From an uncultured Bacteroidota bacterium (GTDB taxonomy: Bacteria; Bacteroidota; Bacteroidia; Chitinophagales; Chitinophagaceae), in the NCBI GenBank assembly GCA_903903635.1, contig CAIUZK010000223.1:17756-81755 (forward strand): 64,000 bases of DNA, in the 5' to 3' direction. Made by a program: the position numbers and the translations under genes. Positions 1 through 8,495 of this stretch are shown here, one piece after another. Within the stretch, counting starts at the first letter, position 1, and every line of letters starts with the position of its first letter. The notes below the pieces were generated by a model that ran no database searches, was not told where the DNA came from, and saw only the letters and a program-made list of their open reading frames with translations.

Positions 1-238
1 AGATTGTTGCAGTAGCGGTAATCGTATTGGCGACTACCAGTTTTTTCACAGTAATCCCAGCTCCAAAATCAGCGGTCGAGATACCACTCTGAAAATGGGT
101 ATTTATGCCTCTGATGGTTACATCAACAGTTTGTCCAGGTAAGGAGGAATTAGGTGTTAACGTACTGATAGTCTGTGAAATACAGACAGTATCAGTAAAG
201 AACACGACTGAACATAAAATTAATAGCCACTTATTCAT
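1..238 (-). CDS. Secreted Ig-like/IPT-type protein, N-terminal part (cut by window edge)
   Basis: An open frame runs from an ATG at 238-236 leftward off the window, giving at least 79 codons without a stop. The first 22 or so residues form a signal peptide (MNKWLLILCSVVFFTD then TVCISQ). After it comes a beta-rich stretch, STLTPNSSLPGQTVDVTIRG, and an FGAGI motif. This resembles the Ig-like/IPT-type repeats found in large Bacteroidota surface proteins. The protein is probably exported and possibly large, but only its N-terminus is visible, so the role cannot be named. It is divergent from the gene at 668. Confidence 0.7.
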   Translation of the reverse strand, partial: MNKWLLILCSVVFFTDTVCISQTISTLTPNSSLPGQTVDVTIRGINTHFQSGISTADFGAGITVKKLVVANTITATATI

Positions 239-428
239 ATACCAATATTTAATTGTATAACAAATGTTTTGCTTTTAGACTTGTATATTATTTGTGCTTA
301 ATGAGTGCAGATATCCCCCTATTCCGTCTTTGCCTATATCAATCCTTAGTATTAATTAAAATGCAGGTATTGGTTTCAATAACAATATAATCACATACAA
401 AATTGTTTATAATAAATTCAGGGTACAA

Positions 429-462
429 TGACTTGCATCAATGCTGGCATTGATGCAAGTCA
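429..462. repeat. Perfect 15-bp inverted repeat, CTGG loop
   Basis: The left arm TGACTTGCATCAATG (429-443) and right arm (448-462) are exact reverse complements around the 4-base loop CTGG. There is no T-run on either side, so it is not a classical terminator. It lies in a divergent intergenic region and could be an operator or a small mobile hairpin. Confidence 0.75.
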
Positions 463-622
463 GTAGGGTAATAGGCAATTAAATATATGTGGCTAATTTG
501 TGATAATTTAGGTGCGAATTCAGGAAATGAACAAAAGGCTGGCAACAAGAGTTTGTAATCCTTTATTTATAAAAACAGTGCTGTTAAATAATTAAAGTGG
601 CAAAAAACCTGATGATAACTTA

Positions 623-652
623 TTGCTGCTCCACCTTAAAAAATTACCTTTG
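623..652 (+). promoter_or_regulatory. Bacteroidota-type promoter for the DUF6438 gene
   Basis: TTG at 623-625 is followed after 19 bp by TACCTTTG at 645-652. This fits the Bacteroidota primary-sigma consensus (TTG, 17-23 bp, TAnnTTTG). The ATG follows at 668. Confidence 0.65.
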
Positions 653-667
653 GTTTAAAATAGTATA

Positions 668-1156
668 ATGAGAAAGGCTTTTTTAATTGTACTTGCAATG
701 GTTCTTGGATTCTCTTTGCAGGCTAAACATAAAAAATACAAAAAGCAGCATAAATCAGGTACCGGCATTGTATCAGTGCGATTGCACCGCCCGGGTTGTT
801 TCGGCAGGTGTCCTGCTTACATTATTGACATAAATTCGGCAGGGCTGGCGACATATAGCGCTTTGAGGAATAATGCAGATACCGGAGAATTCACAAAAAA
901 TGCGGGAACAAAAAAAGCCGAAGAAATTTTTAATCAGATCCTGGCCACCCGGATTGATACCTGTATGAATGAATACAAATCACCTTCTCCTGACCTGCCT
1001 GGATTGATTATTACAGTTACTTATAAAGATTCTGTAAAAACAATCAGTAATGCCAATTACGGATCACCGGTATTAAGGTTACTGGCCGAAAAAATGGATG
1101 CTATTGTGGGCGGAAAAACAGATAAGACCTGGAAAAAAGTAAAAGAGTATAAATAG
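668..1156 (+). CDS. Secreted DUF6438-type protein
   Basis: This is a 162-residue exported protein. Residues 1-19 form a signal peptide ending near QAK and are followed by a Lys/His-rich linker. The core begins with the family-like block RPGCFGRCPAYIIDI (about residues 41-55), where Cys44 and Cys48 are spaced CxxxC. That block is typical of DUF6438 as I remember it (CFGxCPxY near the N-terminus). The family has no established activity. The start is supported by the promoter at 623-652. The gene is alone and ends facing the ferredoxin gene. Confidence 0.7.
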   Translation: MRKAFLIVLAMVLGFSLQAKHKKYKKQHKSGTGIVSVRLHRPGCFGRCPAYIIDINSAGLATYSALRNNADTGEFTKNAGTKKAEEIFNQILATRIDTCMNEYKSPSPDLPGLIITVTYKDSVKTISNANYGSPVLRLLAEKMDAIVGGKTDKTWKKVKEYK

Positions 1157-1233
1157 TTCCGACCTGCAATTCTATATATTGACTGCATGCAGTCCTCAAA
1201 TCCAAATGCTGAACTTTGCACAAGGACAATATA

Positions 1234-1268
1234 AATAGTTTCGGTTCTGATAAGGAACCGAAACTATT
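1234..1268. terminator. Hairpin between convergent genes
   Basis: AATAGTTTCGGTTC (1234-1247) pairs perfectly with 1255-1268 around a 7-base loop, giving a 14-bp stem. It sits between two convergent genes, which suits a shared terminator. The T-run after the stem is weak on both strands. Confidence 0.6.
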
Positions 1269-1298
1269 CAACAGTTTTCAATAAAAAAATTAGAAGGA

Positions 1299-1646
1299 TC
1301 AGGCGTGTAAGCGAGTTTTCTTTGCCAACAGTTCTTCGGCAGTTTCTTTGCAATCCTCATCAGGTAAACAACAATCTACCGGGCAAACAGCAGCGCATTG
1401 TGGCTCTTCGTGAAAACCCTGGCACTCAGTGCACTTATTAGGTGTAATATAATATACATCAACAGCAACCGGAGAATGACCGGCATGCGCATCTGTAACA
1501 CTGCCATCCATTAAGGTATAATTCCCGTTAACCGTTGTGCCATCTGCCATGTTCCATTCTACACCACCCTCATATATCGCATTATTCGGACATTCCGGTT
1601 CACAAGCACCGCAATTGATACACTCATCTGTGATCTTAATAGCCAT
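1299..1646 (-). CDS. 4Fe-4S dicluster ferredoxin
   Basis: This is a 115-residue soluble electron carrier. The first cluster motif is C9xxC12xxC15xxxC19 ([12 protein letters not shown]). The second is C72xxC75 and, eight residues on, C84xxxC88, with extra Cys at 92, 93 and 99. The long C75-C84 spacing and extra Cys match Allochromatium-type 2[4Fe-4S] ferredoxins. An insert of about 45 residues separates the two halves. The gene is divergent from the LuxC-type acyl-CoA reductase, with a TAACTTTG promoter box at 1678-1685. That pairing suggests a linked redox function, but the electron partner is not shown by the sequence. Confidence 0.9.
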   Translation of the reverse strand: MAIKITDECINCGACEPECPNNAIYEGGVEWNMADGTTVNGNYTLMDGSVTDAHAGHSPVAVDVYYITPNKCTECQGFHEEPQCAAVCPVDCCLPDEDCKETAEELLAKKTRLHA

Positions 1647-1677
1647 AATAACTTTATTTATTTAGTTTTTGTGGGCA

Positions 1678-1685
1678 CAAAGTTA
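1678..1685 (-). promoter_or_regulatory. TAnnTTTG promoter box for the ferredoxin gene
   Basis: On the minus strand the sequence is TAACTTTG, about 30 bp before the ferredoxin ATG, in the short divergent intergenic region. Confidence 0.5.
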
Positions 1686-1748
1686 CAACTTCGCATCTAA
1701 TTCCGAAACGATAATAAGCCGGTTTATTATTACTACTTTGATTTTATT

Positions 1749-2750
1749 ATGACTAATATTTTATCTGCAGCACAAAGAATTGAATTACTGGTCCGTCTGG
1801 GCCATTACATGAATTCAAATGAACTGGCCTGGATGGATATACAGGACAGAGCTGTTGGCGCTAATCAATGGTTTACCGCTGCTCATATTTCGCTTGCCGT
1901 GGAGCAAATAGCCGACGAGTTTTTACAAAAAGACAAACTTGAAAAATGGCTATCCGGTTATAAATTACCAACGGAGATAAAAACAATTGGCATTGTGATG
2001 GCTGGAAATATTCCGCTGGTTGGTTTCCATGATTTCGTTTGCGGATTCATTAGCGGGCATAACCTGATGATCAAACTTTCGTCGAAAGACGATGTGCTGA
2101 TGAAACACCTCATCGGCAAATTAACAGAATGGGAACCACTGGTAGCCGGGCAGGTACAGATTGCCGACAGGCTTAATGGTTGCGACGCTTATATTGCAAC
2201 CGGCAGCAATAACACCGCACGCTACTTCGAACAGTACTTTGGTAAGTACCCGCACATTATCCGGAAAAACAGAACTTCAGTTGCCATACTGGACGGCAGC
2301 GAAACCGATGAAGAACTTAGCCTGCTTGCCGATGATGTGTATCATTATTATGGCCTGGGTTGCAGGAATGTGACACAGGTCTGCATTCCCCGCGACTATG
2401 ATTTTGCCAGGATGCTGCAAATTTTCAATAAGCATAATGACTATGCCGACCTGAATAAATACAAGAATAATTACGACTACCACCTTGCCATATACCTGCT
2501 GAACCGCATACCCTACATGAGCAATGAATCGCTGCTGATGGTGGAGAATGACATGCCGTTTTCGGCAGTTAGTGTGCTGCATTACAAATTCTACGACAAC
2601 AAAGAGGAACTTATAGTCGGCCTTCAGGCAAGCGATGATATTCAGGCGATCATCGGTAAAGAATTTGTTGGGTTCGGCGATTCGCAAAAACCGGCATTGA
2701 GTGATTATGCAGACGGAGAGGACACCATGGCATTTTTATGCGGGCTGTAG
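1749..2750 (+). CDS. Acyl-CoA reductase (LuxC family)
   Basis: This 333-residue protein resembles the short LuxC-type reductases of Bacteroidota, which reduce fatty acyl-CoA or acyl-ACP to aldehyde with NADPH. Visible family features are the glycine-rich block IGIVMAGNIPLVGFHDF near residue 80, the KLSSKDDVL segment, and YYGLGCRNVTQV near residue 205, whose Cys is the likely acyl-thioester nucleophile. It is shorter than Vibrio LuxC (about 480 residues). It is divergent from a dicluster ferredoxin. No luminescence genes are present, so a role in lipid or aldehyde metabolism is more likely. Confidence 0.8.
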   Translation: MTNILSAAQRIELLVRLGHYMNSNELAWMDIQDRAVGANQWFTAAHISLAVEQIADEFLQKDKLEKWLSGYKLPTEIKTIGIVMAGNIPLVGFHDFVCGFISGHNLMIKLSSKDDVLMKHLIGKLTEWEPLVAGQVQIADRLNGCDAYIATGSNNTARYFEQYFGKYPHIIRKNRTSVAILDGSETDEELSLLADDVYHYYGLGCRNVTQVCIPRDYDFARMLQIFNKHNDYADLNKYKNNYDYHLAIYLLNRIPYMSNESLLMVENDMPFSAVSVLHYKFYDNKEELIVGLQASDDIQAIIGKEFVGFGDSQKPALSDYADGEDTMAFLCGL

Positions 2751-2796
2751 TCTGGTTTACACTTTCATAAACATTTAATCAAACAACTCCGACCTG

Positions 2797-2837
2797 GTTA
2801 CCCTGAAATAAAATAAGGTAACGTTATTTTTTTTGCA
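2797..2837 (+). terminator. Weak terminator after the acyl-CoA reductase gene
   Basis: GTTACC (2797-2802) pairs with GGTAAC (2817-2822) and is followed by a T-rich run ending in eight or more Ts. The stem is only 6 bp and the loop is long. The run overlaps the 3' end of the convergent NHL gene. Confidence 0.35.
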
Positions 2838-3942
2838 CACCTGCATTTATTGGTACGCCTGCTTTTGATACCATGCGGATCCTGTTATTTACAGGGTCGC
2901 AGATGTAGAGATTTCCTGCTGCATCCAGCATCAATCCTGCGGCGCTTAAAAAGGTAGCCTCTTTTGCCTCCTTACCATCTCCGCTATAGCTATTTACTCC
3001 TGTTCCTGCTATTGTACTTATTTTTCCTGTTGGCGAAACTTTACGCACACAATGATTATTGAAATCGGCTATAAAAACATTCCCTGCGCCATCCACTGCC
3101 AACCCGCTGGGACCCGATAATTCGGCATCGGTAGCAGGGCCCCCGTCACCATAAAATGCGCCTGTTCCGGGTTCGGAAGCATAACCATTCCCTGCAAAGG
3201 TGGAAATGATTCCTGAGGCATTCACTTTTCTAACCCGGTTATCGTCATAGTCTGCAATGTAGAGGTTGCCATCATTATCCCAGGCAAGCGCCCTTGGCTT
3301 TACCATACCGGCTGCGGTTGCAGGGCCTCCATCGCCGCTATAACCGGCAACAGCTTTACCAACTATTGTAGTAATGATTCCCGAAGGCGATATCTTTCTC
3401 ACTGCGCTGTTATCCGTAAATAAAATATCGCCCATCGGATCAACCATAATCCCCCATGGGCCGCTTCCAAGGCCAGCCCTTATAGCAATCGAATGATCTC
3501 CATCATAAACATCCGTGCCGGTTCCCGCTATAGTAGTTACAATTCCTGAAGTACTGATTTTACGAATCCGGCTATTCCCATAATCCGCAACATAAACATT
3601 ACCAGCCTGATCGACCGCCACACCTGTAATTTCCGTAAATTCAGCAGCAGGTCCGAGGCCGCCATCCCCACCGAATCCTGTAATCACAGAGCCGGCAATT
3701 GTAGAAATAATGCCATTGCTGTTAATCTTCCTGACACAATAATTGTAATCATCAGCTATATACAGGTTGCCTGCCCTATCTGCTGCAATAGCCATTGGAT
3801 AAAATATCTGGGCTACTGAAGCTAAATTACCATCACCTGCCCGGCCAATGGTTCCGGTTCCGGCAATCGTTGTAACAATTTGAGCCTGAAGTGTTTTAGT
3901 AAAACACGAAAACAATAAAATTAAAAATAATACGTTTTTCAA
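2824..3942 (-). CDS. Secreted NHL-repeat beta-propeller protein
   Basis: This 372-residue exported protein has a signal peptide of about 21 residues ending TLQAQ. After it come six NHL units, each starting with a strand like IVTTIAGTGT, then a GDGG-type loop, then an AVDxAGNxYIADxxNxRIRKV block. Six units predict a closed six-bladed propeller. NHL propellers bind proteins, RNA or carbohydrates, and no catalytic residues are evident. There is no type IX sorting domain at the C-terminus. The gene ends facing the acyl-CoA reductase gene. The ligand is unknown. Confidence 0.85.
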   Translation of the reverse strand: MKNVLFLILLFSCFTKTLQAQIVTTIAGTGTIGRAGDGNLASVAQIFYPMAIAADRAGNLYIADDYNYCVRKINSNGIISTIAGSVITGFGGDGGLGPAAEFTEITGVAVDQAGNVYVADYGNSRIRKISTSGIVTTIAGTGTDVYDGDHSIAIRAGLGSGPWGIMVDPMGDILFTDNSAVRKISPSGIITTIVGKAVAGYSGDGGPATAAGMVKPRALAWDNDGNLYIADYDDNRVRKVNASGIISTFAGNGYASEPGTGAFYGDGGPATDAELSGPSGLAVDGAGNVFIADFNNHCVRKVSPTGKISTIAGTGVNSYSGDGKEAKEATFLSAAGLMLDAAGNLYICDPVNNRIRMVSKAGVPINAGVQKK

Positions 3943-4027
3943 AATAACAATAATTAAGCAAAGGTAAGCATTGACTATAACAGAGCAATATTATGAATTT
4001 ACCTGGATTGGCAACCTGTTGTAAAAG

Positions 4028-4060
4028 TTGGCGAATATAGCGATCCATAGAATAACTTTG
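4028..4060 (+). promoter_or_regulatory. Promoter of nadE
   Basis: TTG at 4028-4030, a 22-bp spacer and TAACTTTG at 4053-4060 form a good Bacteroidota promoter. Its TTG is also the first possible start codon of the open frame. That argues that translation starts downstream, at 4085 or 4091. Confidence 0.6.
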
Positions 4061-4090
4061 CGCCAAGCAATACAGGCTGACTTAATGAGC

Positions 4091-5770
4091 ATGAAAATTA
4101 TACTCGCGCAACAGAACTATCATATAGGCAATTTTGAAGCCAATACGGCCAGGATTTTATCGGCTATTGCCGAGGCAAAGAAACAGGGAGGAGATCTTAT
4201 TGTATTTTCAGAGCTGGCTGTGTGCGGCTACCCGCCGCGCGATTTCCTGGAATTTGATGATTTCGTGATAGAATCAACGACTGCTATTGACAAAATAAGG
4301 CAGGCTGCAGATACTATTGGCGTACTGGTTGGCGGCCCATCTGTTAACCCTGAAAAAGCAGGAAAAAACCTGTTCAACAGCGCCTATCTGTTGTATAATA
4401 ATGAAATACAAGGCATTGCTCATAAAACACTGCTGCCCAACTACGATATTTTTGACGAATACCGGTATTTCGAACCAGCCTTTGAATGGAATATCCTGGA
4501 ATTCAAAGGTAAGAGGCTGGCGGTAACAATATGCGAAGACATATGGGATTTGGTAGATGACCCTATCTATCGCAAACACCCGATGGATGAACTCATAAAA
4601 TTACGTCCGGATATAATGATCAATCTGAGTGCATCTCCCTTCGATTATATTCATGCCGATGGCCGTAAAAGCACGGTAAAGAAAAATGTGCTGAAATATA
4701 AGCTACCTATGGTTTATTGCAATACCGTAGGTTCTCATACCGAAATAGTTTTCGATGGCGGCTCTATGGTAATGAATGCCCAGGGCGACCTTGTAACCGA
4801 GATGCCTTATTTCAGTGAGGCCATTCAATCTGTAACCTGGGAAAATGGAGATTTTTACGAAACGGTTGTTTGTAAATCAGGGGAAATGCCTATGGTGAAA
4901 TTAACGCCCGAAAAATTCGAACCAGGTAAAAATACTTCAAAAATTCACCAGGCGCTCATACTTGGCATCCGCGATTATTTCACTAAAATGGGTTTCACTA
5001 AGGCCATTATAGCCTCATCCGGAGGCATTGATAGTGCAGTGGTACTGGCGCTGGCCTGCGAGGCATTGGATGCCGGCAATGTTCATGCTTTGCTGCTACC
5101 TTCACAATTTTCAACCGATCACTCAGTTTCAGATGCCGTAAAACTGTCCGAAAATCTGGACTGCAAGTATGATATTATCCCTATTGCAGACGTTTTCGGT
5201 GCTTTCGAAAAATCGTTATCCCCTGTATTTAATGACCTGCCTTTTAATGTTGCCGAAGAGAACCTGCAGTCGCGAATTAGAGGGGCTATGGTAATGGCAT
5301 TGTCCAATAAGTTTGGTTACATTCTGCTCAATACATCCAATAAAAGTGAACTCGCCACCGGTTATGGCACCCTTTATGGCGATATGGCCGGCGGCCTTGG
5401 CGTTATAGGAGATCTCTATAAACAACAGGTTTACGAATTAGCCCGGTTTATAAACCGGGAAAAGGAGATTATTCCCTGCAATATTATTACTAAACCACCA
5501 AGCGCCGAGCTGCGCCCTGGTCAGAAAGATAGCGACAGCCTGCCGGAGTATGATATCCTTGACCCGATTCTATACCAGTATATCGAACGCAGGCAAGGGC
5601 CAAAAGAATTAATAGAAATGGGTTATGAGCAGGCGCTGGTAACCCGCATCCTGAAAATGGTCAATTCAAATGAATATAAACGAAACCAGTTCTGCCCTAT
5701 TATCCGGGTTTCACCTAAAGCTTTTGGCATAGGCCGCAGAATGCCAATAGTAGGAAAATACCTGACTTAA
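4091..5770 (+). CDS. nadE: Glutamine-dependent NAD+ synthetase
   Basis: NadE amidates nicotinic acid adenine dinucleotide to NAD+ using glutamine and ATP. The N-terminal nitrilase-like glutaminase domain carries its Glu-Lys-Cys triad in FSELAVCGYPPRDF, HKTLLPNYDIFDEYRYFEP and VTICEDIW. The C-terminal synthetase domain has the ATP-pyrophosphatase loop SSGGIDSAVV and the block NKSELATGYGTLYGD. I chose ATG 4091 (MKIILAQQNYHIGNF), giving 559 residues, because family members begin this way; ATG 4085 is equally possible. The open frame runs back to a TTG at 4028, but that lies in the promoter. The 3' end overlaps the thioesterase gene by 4 bp. Confidence 0.95.
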   Translation: MKIILAQQNYHIGNFEANTARILSAIAEAKKQGGDLIVFSELAVCGYPPRDFLEFDDFVIESTTAIDKIRQAADTIGVLVGGPSVNPEKAGKNLFNSAYLLYNNEIQGIAHKTLLPNYDIFDEYRYFEPAFEWNILEFKGKRLAVTICEDIWDLVDDPIYRKHPMDELIKLRPDIMINLSASPFDYIHADGRKSTVKKNVLKYKLPMVYCNTVGSHTEIVFDGGSMVMNAQGDLVTEMPYFSEAIQSVTWENGDFYETVVCKSGEMPMVKLTPEKFEPGKNTSKIHQALILGIRDYFTKMGFTKAIIASSGGIDSAVVLALACEALDAGNVHALLLPSQFSTDHSVSDAVKLSENLDCKYDIIPIADVFGAFEKSLSPVFNDLPFNVAEENLQSRIRGAMVMALSNKFGYILLNTSNKSELATGYGTLYGDMAGGLGVIGDLYKQQVYELARFINREKEIIPCNIITKPPSAELRPGQKDSDSLPEYDILDPILYQYIERRQGPKELIEMGYEQALVTRILKMVNSNEYKRNQFCPIIRVSPKAFGIGRRMPIVGKYLT

Positions 5771-6216
5771 ACAACATACTGGATAGGAGACAATAGTTTT
5801 TGTAACGCTACCGACATGGCCATTATTTTGCGAATGTTGTAGTCGAAACAAACCATCCCGGTTTTGGCATGTGCTATTTCTATTGTATTACCACCCCTTA
5901 TGGTTGAGATCCGGTATAGCAGATCGAAGGAGTGATCTGTTATTTCGTCTGAATGAATTGCTACCGTAAGGGTATCGCCATAAAATGATTCTCCTTTGTA
6001 AGCAATCATTACATCGGCCATTATCAGGCTCACTCCTCCTATATACAGTTCCGAGTATCCCCGGCTGCGCAAAAATTGCATCCTTGACTCATGTATAATG
6101 GAGAGAATTGAATCATTGCCAACATGGTCGGCATAGTTTAAATCGCCCACCCGCACAGGAATTGTGGCAATAAACAGTGGATTTTCATCAGGAAATTTTA
6201 ACTTTACACGAGCCAT
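5767..6216 (-). CDS. Hotdog-fold acyl-CoA thioesterase
   Basis: This 149-residue protein looks like a single-domain 4HBT/YbgC-type thioesterase. The N-terminal strand is followed by VRVGDLNYADHVGNDSILSII, whose Asp/Asn-Tyr-x-x-His-Val pattern matches the catalytic region of the family. A second strand block (ADVMIAYKGESFYGDTLTV) and GKxG-like ending are also typical. The substrate is unknown; it probably hydrolyses acyl-CoA. It overlaps the end of nadE on the opposite strand by 4 bp and is divergent from the FAH-family gene. Confidence 0.8.
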   Translation of the reverse strand: MARVKLKFPDENPLFIATIPVRVGDLNYADHVGNDSILSIIHESRMQFLRSRGYSELYIGGVSLIMADVMIAYKGESFYGDTLTVAIHSDEITDHSFDLLYRISTIRGGNTIEIAHAKTGMVCFDYNIRKIMAMSVALQKLLSPIQYVV

Positions 6217-6277
6217 TTTTTTATTCGAAAGTAAAAAGTATACTGTCTTAATGCAAATAAAAAAGTAAACGTTTATT

Positions 6278-6889
6278 ATGAAGATAATTTGTGTAGGGCG
6301 AAATTACGCTGATCATGCCAAAGAATTAAAAAATGATGTGCCCAAAGAGCCGGTAATTTTCATGAAGCCAAAGGGCGCAGTATTGCTTCCATGGAAGCCA
6401 TTGTATTATCCCGAGTTTACCGACGACTTACAGTACGAGTGCGAGATGGTCGTAAAGATCTGTAAGAACGGCAAATACATACAGGAGAAATTTGCCAATA
6501 AGTATTATAACGAGGTAACACTAGGCATAGATTTTACAGCCCGCGACCTGCAACGGGAACAGCAAAATAAAGGCCTTCCCTGGGAAATAGCCAAGGCATT
6601 TGATGGCTCAGCTGCTGTTGGCAATTTCGTTCCTATTACAGTGGAAACCAACGTGCACAATATTGCTTTCCAACTAAGAAAGAATGGCGAAACTGTTCAG
6701 GATGGTCATACCCGCAATATGATTTTTACTGTTGACAAAATCATTGCCTATGTCTCCAAATTTTTCACTATTAATATTGGCGACCTCATATTTACAGGCA
6801 CACCGGCAGGTGTAGGCCCCGTTGCGCCCGGCGACAAACTGGAAGGTGTAATGCAGGGAAACATGGTTCTTGAAGTTGAGATCAAATAA
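6278..6889 (+). CDS. Fumarylacetoacetate hydrolase-family protein
   Basis: This 203-residue protein has the compact single-domain form of the FAH family, which hydrolyses or isomerises acylpyruvates and related beta-diketo acids with a divalent metal. It opens with KIICVGRNYADHAKEL, the usual N-terminal signature. Metal ligands are expected in ECEMVVKI (the two Glu) and in GIDFTARDLQ (Asp). The conserved LIFTGTPAGVGPVAPGD block near the C-terminus completes the domain. Acylpyruvase or oxaloacetate-directed activity is possible; the sequence does not decide. It is divergent from the thioesterase gene, and ung follows on the same strand. Confidence 0.88.
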   Translation: MKIICVGRNYADHAKELKNDVPKEPVIFMKPKGAVLLPWKPLYYPEFTDDLQYECEMVVKICKNGKYIQEKFANKYYNEVTLGIDFTARDLQREQQNKGLPWEIAKAFDGSAAVGNFVPITVETNVHNIAFQLRKNGETVQDGHTRNMIFTVDKIIAYVSKFFTINIGDLIFTGTPAGVGPVAPGDKLEGVMQGNMVLEVEIK

Positions 6890-6937
6890 TAACCTGTACG
6901 TTCAGGATAACAATAGCTATTTCCAAAAAGACACTTA

Positions 6938-7609
6938 ATGGAAGTAAACATAGAAACCAGTTGGAAACAGGAACTCAGAGAGGAATTTGACAAGCCTTAT
7001 TTTGGGAATATTGTCAGTTTTTTAAAGGAAGAAAAGAAAGTCGGCAAGATTATTTATCCGCCGGGCAAACTGATTTTCAATGCGTTTGATTGTACTCCCT
7101 TCAGCAAGGTCAAAGTCGTAATTATTGGCCAGGATCCGTACCATGGCAACGGACAGGCGCATGGTTTGTCGTTTTCGGTTCCGGCAGGCATTCCGCCACC
7201 GCCATCACTGGTCAACATTTTTAAAGAGTTGAATAATGATCTGAAAATACCAATTGCTGCTACCGGCAACCTGGAACCCTGGGCAAGACAGGGCGTTTTA
7301 TTACTCAATGCCTCATTAACCGTTGAGGCCAATACGCCCAATTCTCATAGCCAGATTGGCTGGCATACTTTTACCGATGAAGTGATCCGGCATATCTCCG
7401 ACCATAAAGAACATGTGGTTTTTATGCTGTGGGGGAAATTTGCACAAAACAAGAAAGCCCTGATTGATGCGACAAAACATAAAATTTTAAAAGCAGCACA
7501 CCCCTCCCCTTTTTCGGCTTATAGTGGGTTCTTTGGTTGCGGCCATTTTAGCAAAACAAATAACTGGTTAACCGAACATGGAGAAAAACCTATTGACTGG
7601 AATTTATGA
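6938..7609 (+). CDS. ung: Uracil-DNA glycosylase
   Basis: Ung removes uracil from DNA to start base-excision repair. The 223-residue length is normal. The water-activating loop [19 protein letters not shown] holds the catalytic Asp. The uracil-specificity and intercalation motifs are [17 protein letters not shown] and [17 protein letters not shown]. It lies 48 bp after the FAH-family gene on the same strand and may be cotranscribed with it. Confidence 0.96.
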   Translation: MEVNIETSWKQELREEFDKPYFGNIVSFLKEEKKVGKIIYPPGKLIFNAFDCTPFSKVKVVIIGQDPYHGNGQAHGLSFSVPAGIPPPPSLVNIFKELNNDLKIPIAATGNLEPWARQGVLLLNASLTVEANTPNSHSQIGWHTFTDEVIRHISDHKEHVVFMLWGKFAQNKKALIDATKHKILKAAHPSPFSAYSGFFGCGHFSKTNNWLTEHGEKPIDWNL

Positions 7610-7703
7610 GTCTTCACCATGGGATCATCAGCAGCAAATACACACTCATAAAATACTTAATATTTCGGTAAAAATGAAATTTATGGAACAAACGATTTAC
7701 ACT

Positions 7704-7711
7704 TACTTTTG
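7704..7711 (+). promoter_or_regulatory. TAnnTTTG promoter box for plsC
   Basis: TACTTTTG lies 26 bp before the plsC ATG. No clear upstream TTG box is visible at the right spacing. Confidence 0.4.
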
Positions 7712-7736
7712 GGGATTATCCACTATCTCTGACTAA

Positions 7737-8495
7737 ATGAAAATATTAAGAAAAATATCCGGGGCTGTTTTCATGGTTTATGCACTGTTGATGTTTGTGC
7801 TTACCATGCTGGTAGTTCTTATTCCCATCTGGCTGATCACCTTTTTTCCCGAACCACGAAAATCGTCAATGATACATCCGATATTCAGGCTATGGATGGG
7901 CGTATATATGCCGCTGATTTTTTGTCCTGTTTTTCGCAAGGGCAAAAATAAATTCAAAAAAGGCGAGCAGTATGTGGTCATCCTCAACCACAACTCCATG
8001 ATGGATATTCCTGTTTCTTCACCCTGGATTCCCGGTCCGAATAAAACGCTGGCTAAAGTAGAAATGGCCAAAACACCGCTGTTTGGCATTATTTATCGTG
8101 CGGGTTCTATTTTGGTAGACAGAAAACAGGAAAACAGCCGACGTGAAAGCTTTGCAAAAATGCAGGAAACTCTGGAGATGGGCATTCATCTCTGCCTCTA
8201 CCCTGAAGGCACCAGGAATAAGACCGATCAACCTATGCAGCCTTTTTTCGACGGCGCTTTTATTACAGCCATTAAGACCCAGAAACCTGTTATGCCGGGT
8301 GTTATGTTTAATACCGGGATAATATTACCGCACAAAAATATTCTTTACGCACGTCCTAAACCTGTTCATATTCATTTTCTGGATCCTATCCCTACTACGG
8401 GATTAACACTAAATGATGTGGCTGGTTTAAAACAAAAGGCTTTCGAAGTAATGGAAAAACACTTTTTATCCGGACCATACAATTACCAGAGATGA
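7737..8495 (+). CDS. plsC: 1-acyl-sn-glycerol-3-phosphate acyltransferase
   Basis: PlsC acylates lysophosphatidic acid to phosphatidic acid at the inner membrane. The N-terminal 35 residues form a membrane segment (VYALLMFVLTMLVVLIPIWL). Acyltransferase motif I is NHNSMMD, motif II covers GSILVDRKQENSRRES, and motif III is YPEGTRN. Its 252 residues are normal for the family. Its stop overlaps the start of the DUF2520 gene by four bases (ATGA), which shows an operon. Another LPLAT-family acyltransfer role (for example in ornithine lipids) cannot be excluded. Confidence 0.88.
   Translation: MKILRKISGAVFMVYALLMFVLTMLVVLIPIWLITFFPEPRKSSMIHPIFRLWMGVYMPLIFCPVFRKGKNKFKKGEQYVVILNHNSMMDIPVSSPWIPGPNKTLAKVEMAKTPLFGIIYRAGSILVDRKQENSRRESFAKMQETLEMGIHLCLYPEGTRNKTDQPMQPFFDGAFITAIKTQKPVMPGVMFNTGIILPHKNILYARPKPVHIHFLDPIPTTGLTLNDVAGLKQKAFEVMEKHFLSGPYNYQR

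Larger units (their letters stand above)
239..667. other. Divergent intergenic region, no gene seen
   Basis: These 429 bp separate two divergent genes. They hold the perfect inverted repeat at 429-462 and a TAnnTTTG promoter for the rightward gene. I see no coding frame and no RNA gene. Confidence 0.6.

Noticed and set aside
4028..4084. TTG start of nadE 19 codons upstream
   Set aside because: It lies in the promoter (the TTG and TAACTTTG boxes), and the family starts at MKII.
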